From a virus, in the IMG/VR virus record IMGVR_UViG_3300035212_000356, positions 1-38,746 of that record: 38,746 nt of DNA; one strand, given 5' to 3'. Every line of letters starts with the position of its first letter. The stretch's first letter is position 1. The position numbers and the translations under genes were made by a program. The notes under the pieces are model-generated. The model ran no database searches and was not told where the DNA came from. It worked only from the letters and a program-made list of their open reading frames with translations. Shown here in pieces: positions 33,846 to 38,746 of the stretch.

Positions 33846-34391
33846 TTAAAATATAGGGATACCTACACCTAATGAAATATGTGGAACTTTACTTTCAAAG
33901 TTATATCCAGCTCCAGCCTTTAGCAATATTGTATTCTTAATATTGTAGTCTACACCTAATTGCATAGTTCTACTTGTATTATATTCTCCAGATAAAAATA
34001 ATTGACTCTTATCTCTGTATTTTGTTATCGTTGTTTCTGTTATACTGTCCTGGCATTCTATTGTTGCTGAAAAGTCCACTAACTCTCCTGTAGTTGTTAT
34101 TCTAGCAATACCATTACTTCTTTTGCCAATAATAGGCTGCTCGTAGTAGTTAGCACAAATAGATGTTGTGTCGGGTTTGTCTAGATAAACAACAGAGGTG
34201 TCTGTCTTTCTGATATATACATTTTTATATTTAGTGACAACCTTTCCATTAAGCTTTAAAGTATCTGTAACTTTTACGACTTTAATTTTAGTAACTACTT
34301 TGTCTTCTTTCTTTGGTCCTTCGCAAAATTGCAATAGGGCTGCGCAAATTACAAACCCTATCACTGCTGATATTATGTTTTTTTTATCCAT
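33846..34391 (-). CDS. Inner-membrane-anchored protein with beta-rich C-terminus (spanin candidate)
   Basis: A 181-residue protein. After MDKKN comes a single membrane helix (IISAVIGFVICAALLQFC, residues 6-23) which is an uncleaved anchor or signal; the C23 context LQFC is a poor lipobox. Residues 24-125 are periplasmic-type, Lys/Thr/Val-rich. Residues about 130-181 contain four amphipathic strands (LFLSGEYNTS, TMQLGVDYNI, ILLKAGAGYNF, HISLGVGIPIF) and end in Phe, the outer-membrane-protein signature. It resembles the Bacteroidota phage DUF6808-like TM proteins in layout. Location near the endolysin suggests a spanin role, bridging the two membranes in lysis. This is an inference. Confidence 0.55.
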   Translation of the reverse strand: MDKKNIISAVIGFVICAALLQFCEGPKKEDKVVTKIKVVKVTDTLKLNGKVVTKYKNVYIRKTDTSVVYLDKPDTTSICANYYEQPIIGKRSNGIARITTTGELVDFSATIECQDSITETTITKYRDKSQLFLSGEYNTSRTMQLGVDYNIKNTILLKAGAGYNFESKVPHISLGVGIPIF

Positions 34392-34394
34392 ATA

Positions 34395-35603
34395 TTAAAC
34401 AATTAAAGAGCTAAAATTGTAATAATTAGTTATTGCAGAAGGTGTTAGTCCTTTAAATGAACGACCACTTGTACCTGAAGAAACACAGCCAACAAGTAAA
34501 TGTATTGAGAAGTAGGATAAATCTACATTCCAATACTCAACCAAAGGTAGTCTAACTGTAAGATCAGTTCCAGATACAGAGTGTCCTGTTAGTGGTATTG
34601 TATATATCGCATTCATTCCATTATTATAGTGAAAAGCAACATATCCAAAATTGTCAGTAGAATCAACGACAATATCTTCCTCAAAACTAAGTTTTAGTGC
34701 ATTTATAGGCTCTTCGATTTCGTCAAAAAAGAATAAACCTCCGTCTTCGTAATAAGTTGTATTTGTTAGTGTATTTATCAAATAGGTTTTAAGCAATACA
34801 ACATCTTTTTGTTCATTGTATGTTAACTCAATTTCTCCATCATTACTTGTTACTGATATTTCGTCTGAGTTAGAAAACACGTTTATTATATAATCAGTAG
34901 GGATGTCGGATATATAAGCCACAGTACCAGTTGCATTTTGAAATGTAGCAACATAATTACCAGTTAATGTAGTTGGTTTAGATATACTAAAACCATAGTT
35001 GTTTGCTGAATCCTCTAATCTAATAAAGTTTTGAGTTAAGTATCCATAATCAACCCCAGTATTACTATAAAAATTAAATCTATTCTTGTCTCCAGTAATA
35101 TATACATATCCATTGCCAGAAGGAGTGTTTGGATTATAAATATATAAACCACCTACTTTAGCATCTTGAGTTGATACATTTCCTTCAGTCAATACTGAGT
35201 CTAAATCTTGAAGGTTTGCGTTAATAACAGATGTTATATCTATTTCAGTAAAATCACCTGATACAACTTGAGTTTCTCCATCTCCATACACATCATTGTT
35301 TTTTCTAAATATAAATGTTCTACCATTTAAAATTAAAAAGACAATTTCGTAGTGTAATACAACTATCGGTGTAACTGAGTTATTAAAGTAGTCTTCAGGA
35401 GTTGTTTCCTCTGAGTCATTATCTACAATTGTAGTTATCTTTAGGTTTCCTCCAACTTCAGGCTCAAGACCAGATAAAACAAACTCCCTAATAAGTCCCG
35501 CTGGAAAGTTCTTTGTTTCGTTGTTATTGTCTGCGTCACTTCCAATTATAATATCGTTATCTGATATTAATGTGTCTATTGTGTATGTTTGTATTCTTGC
35601 CAT
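34395..35603 (-). CDS. Fibre-like structural protein with shared N-terminal module (402 aa)
   Basis: A 402-residue beta-rich protein. Residues 1-45 (MARIQTYTIDTLISDNDIIIGSD ... KNFPAGLIREFVLSGL) closely resemble the start of the next upstream gene product, so both carry a common attachment module. The remainder is Asn/Ser/Thr/Val/Gly-rich with repeated strands (YIYNPNTPSGNGYVYITGD; YGYLTQNF; FQNATGTVAYISDIPT), typical of phage fibre or spike shafts. The C-terminal 100 residues form a possible receptor-binding head (LPLVEYWNVDLSYFSIHLLV). It lies between the endolysin region and the spanin candidate. Function as tail or head fibre is inferred. Confidence 0.62.
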   Translation of the reverse strand: MARIQTYTIDTLISDNDIIIGSDADNNNETKNFPAGLIREFVLSGLEPEVGGNLKITTIVDNDSEETTPEDYFNNSVTPIVVLHYEIVFLILNGRTFIFRKNNDVYGDGETQVVSGDFTEIDITSVINANLQDLDSVLTEGNVSTQDAKVGGLYIYNPNTPSGNGYVYITGDKNRFNFYSNTGVDYGYLTQNFIRLEDSANNYGFSISKPTTLTGNYVATFQNATGTVAYISDIPTDYIINVFSNSDEISVTSNDGEIELTYNEQKDVVLLKTYLINTLTNTTYYEDGGLFFFDEIEEPINALKLSFEEDIVVDSTDNFGYVAFHYNNGMNAIYTIPLTGHSVSGTDLTVRLPLVEYWNVDLSYFSIHLLVGCVSSGTSGRSFKGLTPSAITNYYNFSSLIV

Positions 35604-35611
35604 AATATTTT

Positions 35612-36088
35612 TTAATTATATACTCGGATTTCGATTGGTGTTTGAGATAATAAGTTGTTAGATGAGTCGCCATTGCTTACAGCTGTTTGTATAAGTACTT
35701 GATTACTATTCAATCTTAAAAAACATGCTAACATAGCTTGTGAAAAAGGATCGTAATTTTCATTAAAGCTTCCTATAGGATATGTTTTATTTTCTGTAAA
35801 AGTATTACTTAAAGTTCCTCTGTAGTCTCCTACACCCACATAACTCCAAACAACTTCTCCGCCTAAAGTGTTTTCTAAGACTGTTGCTACAGGAGCTTCT
35901 GTTCCTGATTGTGTTAAAAGTGCTGTGTAGACTTTATATGGTCTTACATCTAATCCGCTTAGTATATAGCTCTTTAATGCTGAAATTAAGTAGTTCTTTG
36001 TTTTGTCAGAGTCGTTAAAATCTGTACCAATTAACTTGTCATTTGCATTAATTGTGTTGTCGTTTTCGTATGTCTTTATCTTTGCCAT
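35612..36088 (-). CDS. Short fibre-like protein sharing the N-terminal module (158 aa)
   Basis: The start at 36088 (MAKIKTYEND) is chosen over one at 36118 because it aligns with the MARIQTYTID start of the 402-residue protein and lies 3 bases after the endolysin stop. Residues 1-45 (KIKTYENDNTINANDKLIGTD ... TKNYLISALKSYILSGL) form the shared module. The second part (YTALLTQSGTEAPVATVLENTLGG, residues about 51-76) is a small beta-rich domain known by pattern from Bacteroidota phage fibre regions. Probably a minor fibre or tail accessory; exact location unknown. Confidence 0.62.
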   Translation of the reverse strand: MAKIKTYENDNTINANDKLIGTDFNDSDKTKNYLISALKSYILSGLDVRPYKVYTALLTQSGTEAPVATVLENTLGGEVVWSYVGVGDYRGTLSNTFTENKTYPIGSFNENYDPFSQAMLACFLRLNSNQVLIQTAVSNGDSSNNLLSQTPIEIRVYN

Positions 36089-36090
36089 AT

Positions 36091-36555
36091 TTATTCTTTT
36101 ATTTCCCAGTGCATCCAATCTCGATTCTGCTCTGGACCTAAACCTATAAATCCGTGTTTGTAAAATATATCAATCATTTTCTTGTATTCTGGTCTAGCAA
36201 ATCTAGCAGTCCTACTTGTTTCTTTTAATTGGTTTCTTGCAGGATCTAAATCGAGCGAGATTCCCCAAGAATGAGTACTCCAATCATTACCTCCACGCAT
36301 CTTTCTAAAGTTAAAACACCCTCCAAACAAGTCAATACCTAACTCTTTTATTTTCTCATAACCATAAACTCTATGAATTTCATTAAATACAGCAAGGAAT
36401 TTATCTGCAACTAATTTATGGCATCTCATTTTATGAACAATTGTATCTGTATCCCAAGCTAATCTCATTGGGTATGGTAAATTAATTGTCACAAGATAAC
36501 CTTCTCCTGTAACATTAGGCTTCCCATATTTAGATATTATCTGCTTTGTCGTCAT
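36091..36555 (-). CDS. M15 peptidase endolysin
   Basis: A 154-residue peptidoglycan endopeptidase of the M15 (D-Ala-D-Ala carboxypeptidase / L-Ala-D-Glu endopeptidase) family, the probable endolysin. Zinc ligands and catalytic residue are all visible: H95 and D102 in STHSWGISLDLD (HxxxxxxD) and H149 in DWMHWEI, with D146 as likely catalytic acid. No signal peptide is present, so it needs a holin to reach the periplasm. Three small membrane genes lie just upstream in the same direction. It overlaps the 58-residue membrane gene by 26 bases. Confidence 0.9.
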   Translation of the reverse strand: MTTKQIISKYGKPNVTGEGYLVTINLPYPMRLAWDTDTIVHKMRCHKLVADKFLAVFNEIHRVYGYEKIKELGIDLFGGCFNFRKMRGGNDWSTHSWGISLDLDPARNQLKETSRTARFARPEYKKMIDIFYKHGFIGLGPEQNRDWMHWEIKE

Positions 36556-36706
36556 ATTTTTTCTTGATTAATTCAATGGTTTTTAAAATAGTATAAACAA
36601 TGGAAACACAAAGAAGCAGTATTTTTAAAGTCGCTTCTACATTACTAAAACTTATAGCCATTGCAATTGAGTTAAGTCCGTATATCTTCAAATCGTTAAT
36701 TGACAT
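36530..36706 (-). CDS. Small membrane protein, holin-type candidate (58 aa)
   Basis: An unlisted 58-residue gene filling the gap between the endolysin and the 66-residue membrane gene: ATG at 36704-36706, TAA at 36530-36532. It has one hydrophobic helix (ATLKILLLCVSIVYTILK, residues 25-42) and a basic C-terminal tail (ELIKKKYDDKAD), a common holin-like layout. Its start overlaps the stop of the previous gene and its end overlaps the endolysin gene by 26 bases. Other possibilities are an antiholin or an inner-membrane spanin partner. Confidence 0.65.
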   Translation of the reverse strand: MSINDLKIYGLNSIAMAISFSNVEATLKILLLCVSIVYTILKTIELIKKKYDDKADNI

Positions 36707-36896
36707 TTTTTACTTTCATTAATCGTTCTACAATATTCGTTGCTCCTTCAATAGCTATGTATGATGTTGCAATAATTACCCAATCAGTAGATGTTATAAC
36801 GCCCCCGAATAACCCAGCAGACGCTACTACAAAAACCGTTAATTTACGACTTACCCATTTTGAAAGGAATAAGTCTATTTGTTCTTTTCTGCTCAT
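36696..36896 (-). CDS. Two-helix membrane protein, holin candidate (66 aa)
   Basis: A 66-residue protein starting with a charged segment (SRKEQIDLFLSKWVSRK), then two hydrophobic segments (LTVFVVASAGLFGGVIT, residues 19-35; WVIIATSYIAIEGATN, 39-54) and a basic tail. This is the class II holin layout. Its ATG overlaps the upstream TAA by one base (TAATG), linking it to the 77-residue membrane gene. It is the best holin candidate by topology; the 58- and 77-residue proteins are alternatives or partners. Confidence 0.65.
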   Translation of the reverse strand: MSRKEQIDLFLSKWVSRKLTVFVVASAGLFGGVITSTDWVIIATSYIAIEGATNIVERLMKVKNVN

Positions 36897-37129
36897 TATA
36901 AAAATAGTATTATAGGTATTAAAATCGTTGCAAAAATATCAAGTAAATCTGCTTTACCTCCGTTATACTTATCATACATTTCAACCCCTACAGCTAAAGT
37001 AAAAGTTAAGAATAATGATATTTCTTCACTAATAAGTAATGTGCAAAACAAATAAAATAAAGTACCATAAAAAGCGTGTGCCAATTTATCGGAGTATTTT
37101 ATAAATAGGTTATATAGTTTCTTCTTCAT
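36896..37129 (-). CDS. Small membrane protein (77 aa)
   Basis: A 77-residue integral membrane protein with three hydrophobic segments (FYGTLFYLFCTLLI, ISLFLTFTLAVGVEMY, LLDIFATILIPIILFL) and the motif VEMYDKYNGGKADLLD, as in VanZ/DUF2279-like proteins of Bacteroidota. The ATG at 37129 is chosen over TTG at 37144. It overlaps the 69-residue gene by 20 bases and the 66-residue gene by one. Possibly part of the lysis cluster, but no catalytic motif is visible. Confidence 0.6.
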   Translation of the reverse strand: MKKKLYNLFIKYSDKLAHAFYGTLFYLFCTLLISEEISLFLTFTLAVGVEMYDKYNGGKADLLDIFATILIPIILFL

Positions 37130-37319
37130 TGGGTGTATATTCAATTCGTTCTAATTCGTTTAATTGGTCGTGTATTGCTTCAAACTCTTTACAATCTAAA
37201 ACTTCAAGTCCAGCAATCCATCTACCAGAGCCATCTTTTGCAAATTCAACCTTATAACAATTATTAAAATAACCATTTAATGCGTTGTGTTGTTCTGTGT
37301 TTGGGTGTAGTACTATCAT
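37110..37319 (-). CDS. Hypothetical protein (69 aa)
   Basis: A 69-residue acidic protein (MIVLHPNTEQHNALNGYFNNCYKVEFAKDG, given as its first half; then WIAGLEVLDCKEFEAIHDQLNELERIEY). The pattern is familiar from small proteins next to fibre or lysis genes in Bacteroidota phages, but no function is known. It overlaps the adhesin stop by 4 bases and the membrane gene by 20. Possibly a fibre-assembly helper, by location only. Confidence 0.55.
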   Translation of the reverse strand: MIVLHPNTEQHNALNGYFNNCYKVEFAKDGSGRWIAGLEVLDCKEFEAIHDQLNELERIEYTPNEEETI

Positions 37320-38347
37320 AATGAAGAAATATAAGTGTTATAAGCATTAACAAAATCAGTATTTTCGGTAACTAATGAAGCACCCATAGCATACATAGAA
37401 ACTTTATTTGCAGAGTAAGTGGTAAAAGAACGAGATATTAACTGATTTGCATTTGTTATTGCAGAAGATGTAGCTGTTCTGCTTGCTTGCGTAGTTCCTG
37501 AAAATAATTCAACATTTGTTGAACTTGTACGATGTATAGATTTCATTCCTGCTCCTGATAAATAAGAATAAGCGGAATTAATAGTTCCTGTGCCTTGATT
37601 TATTCTTTGTGCAGTAGTTATCGATGGTGTAAATCTATTGTCAACAAACGATTCTATACCATCAAATAAACCTACAGAATTTAATGTATAAATATATCTA
37701 CTTGCGTTGTTTTGTAAGTAATTGTTTGTACCAACAGTAGGGTTAAAATTTGTACTTATATAACTACTTGTTCCGTTTCCTGTAAACCCTTCGTTTGTTG
37801 TAAAAGTAGGACTTAAAATAGCAGTATATTGTGTTAGTCTTTTCCAATCAATTAAAGCAAATTGAGTACTTCCATCTGTAGCAAAATTTGCAAAAGTATC
37901 AAGTTTAGTCCAAACTCCCGAAGTTTTTAAACTACTTAATAAAGTATTTTGTTTCAATCTTTGTGCTTCACTTGGTAAAGTATAACTATTAGTAGTTGCG
38001 TAATCTAAAATAGCTTTATATTCGCTTTCGTAAATTGTTAAACTATTAGATGTTGCATTTGCACTACCTACTGAATTAGTTGCAGTTACTCTACAAGATA
38101 CCACGTTTGAAGTATCAGCAGTTACTAAAGTATAAGTAGATGAAGTTGCACCGCTAATATTTAAACCATTACGCAACCATTGATATGTATAAGTAATAGG
38201 TAAACTTCCAATCCAAGTACCTGTAGTTGAAGTCAAAATACTTCCTACCGTTGCAGTTCCACTTATAACTGGAGCAACTGAATTAACAGGAGATAATCCA
38301 CTCTTAATTACACTTCCCTTTATACAGTTTGATATAGATATTTGCAT
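37316..38347 (-). CDS. Ig-like-domain adhesin / tail fibre protein (343 aa)
   Basis: A 343-residue surface-type protein. Residues about 20-107 form an immunoglobulin-like (Big-type) domain, with YTYQWLRNGLNISGATSSTYT, the Trp of strand C and CRVTATN of strand F. Such domains often bind host-surface glycans. Residues about 110-343 are Ser/Thr/Asn-rich with Phe/Trp/Tyr and no Cys; the segment LLSSLKTSGVWTKLDTFANFAT and the FTGNGTSSYISTNF run resemble flavobacterial phage structural proteins with a beta-sandwich head. No membrane or signal segment. Likely a fibre or capsid decoration; receptor unknown. Confidence 0.68.
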   Translation of the reverse strand: MQISISNCIKGSVIKSGLSPVNSVAPVISGTATVGSILTSTTGTWIGSLPITYTYQWLRNGLNISGATSSTYTLVTADTSNVVSCRVTATNSVGSANATSNSLTIYESEYKAILDYATTNSYTLPSEAQRLKQNTLLSSLKTSGVWTKLDTFANFATDGSTQFALIDWKRLTQYTAILSPTFTTNEGFTGNGTSSYISTNFNPTVGTNNYLQNNASRYIYTLNSVGLFDGIESFVDNRFTPSITTAQRINQGTGTINSAYSYLSGAGMKSIHRTSSTNVELFSGTTQASRTATSSAITNANQLISRSFTTYSANKVSMYAMGASLVTENTDFVNAYNTYISSL

Positions 38348-38348
38348 A

Positions 38349-38606
38349 TTACCATAAAGCTATGATGTCATCAGCATCTGTTCCTGTTTCGAAAACTCTT
38401 AACACTTGAATAGGTAAGAAAGATCCCGATTGAATACCAACGAATGTAACTTCATCTCCAGAAATAGTTTTAACCTTTAAAGATCCTTCAGTACCAACGT
38501 ACAATACGCACCCTTGATTATCTCCAGCGTTTGAATAAAATATATCTGCTGTGTTTGATGGTGTTACAGCTTTCGCTTTACCTGATTGTAATTTTTGATA
38601 TGCCAT
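38349..38606 (-). CDS. Spike-base-like small structural protein (85 aa)
   Basis: An 85-residue protein with pattern TPSNTADIFYSNAGDNQGCVLYVGTEGSLKVKTISGDEVTFVGIQSGSFLPIQVLRV ... IALW (given in fragments: CVLYVGTEGSLKVKTISG; VGIQSGSFLPIQVLRV). It matches the short beta-rich spike-base / decoration family (RCAP_Rcc01079 type). It lies just upstream of the adhesin gene (1-base gap), suggesting a base or hub for the fibre. No active site. The family link rests on recall. Confidence 0.6.
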   Translation of the reverse strand: MAYQKLQSGKAKAVTPSNTADIFYSNAGDNQGCVLYVGTEGSLKVKTISGDEVTFVGIQSGSFLPIQVLRVFETGTDADDIIALW

Positions 38607-38649
38607 TTTTTTATATTATTTATTTATTTATTTAGTAACTAATTGATTA

Positions 38650-38746
38650 TCACCATTTTATCTTATCGCTCCAAAACGCAGCGCTAGATTTTCCTTTAGC
38701 AATATTTTTACCGTGTCTAGCTTTAAACGAAGCTCTCTTTTTCTTC
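38650..38746 (-). CDS. C-terminus of a small phage protein, truncated by window edge
   Basis: The minus frame ending at TGA 38650-38652 is open to the window edge and reads KKKRASFKARH...KSSAAFWSDKIKW over 31 codons. Ends of this type (SFKARH, then a short basic segment and xYWxxKxKW) occur in many short virion-module proteins of unknown function. The start and most of the gene lie beyond 38746. A 43-base AT-rich gap (with a run of TATT/ATTT units near 38617-38634) separates it from the spike-base-like gene. Confidence 0.65.
   Translation of the reverse strand, partial: KKKRASFKARHGKNIAKGKSSAAFWSDKIKW

Noticed and set aside
38607-38649. Short ATTT repeats as an origin or attachment site
   Set aside because: Only about four units of simple AT sequence in a 43-base gap; no iteron, inverted repeat or tRNA end is present.
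1-38746. CRISPR arrays, tRNA genes, insertion sequences and integrases
   Set aside because: No repeat-spacer pattern, cloverleaf with gap placement, terminal inverted repeats or recombinase motifs were seen; almost all DNA is accounted for by coding frames and no gap exceeds about 110 bases.

Overview
The window is a segment of a tailed-phage genome, probably a podovirus-like phage of a Bacteroidota (flavobacterial-type) host. Both ends cut through genes, so the genome continues on either side. Three things point to this host and phage type. The DNA is AT-rich and its start codons sit behind A/T-rich leaders without Shine-Dalgarno sequences. Five intergenic sites on the minus strand match the Bacteroidota -7 promoter element TAnnTTTG. 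The capsid, portal, terminase and tail-stabilisation proteins resemble those of crAss-like phages and related Bacteroidota podoviruses. TGA, TAA and TAG all end genes naturally, so the standard code applies. No phage tail-sheath, tape-measure, integrase, tRNA or CRISPR signature was seen.

Bases 1-6318 (plus strand) hold a tightly overlapping run of early/middle-type genes. They include a truncated metallophosphoesterase, many short unknown proteins, a helix-turn-helix protein, two nucleotide-pool proteins (DUF5664-like and MazG-like), a PD-(D/E)XK (DUF1064-type) nuclease and a T5 A1-like DNA-transfer/metallophosphoesterase protein. A perfect bidirectional terminator hairpin (about 6328-6365) separates this run from the convergent late genes.

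The minus strand from 38746 down to 6368 is the late region. In order of transcription it holds: the end of a small unknown protein; a spike-base-like protein; an Ig-domain adhesin; a lysis-type cluster (three small membrane proteins and an M15 peptidase endolysin); two fibre-like proteins sharing an N-terminal module; a membrane-anchored protein with a beta-rich C-terminus (spanin candidate); a small protein and a GroES-like protein; large terminase; portal; scaffold; major capsid protein; a conserved virion-module protein; two neck/ring proteins; a 1470-residue stabilisation/tail-hub protein; a GNAT-like protein; and three putative ejection proteins, the last being a 3274-residue giant with a zinc-metallopeptidase motif and an ADP-ribosyltransferase-like region.

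The five promoter-like sites and three terminators divide the late genes into modules: packaging/portal, scaffold/capsid, a single-gene cassette, neck/tail, and ejection. No RNA-polymerase signature was found in the giant protein, unlike the giant virion proteins of classical crAss-like phages, which fits use of the host RNA polymerase. The most unusual items are the giant polyvalent ejection protein, the terminator/promoter overlaps around the capsid gene, and the membrane-to-beta-strand spanin candidate.
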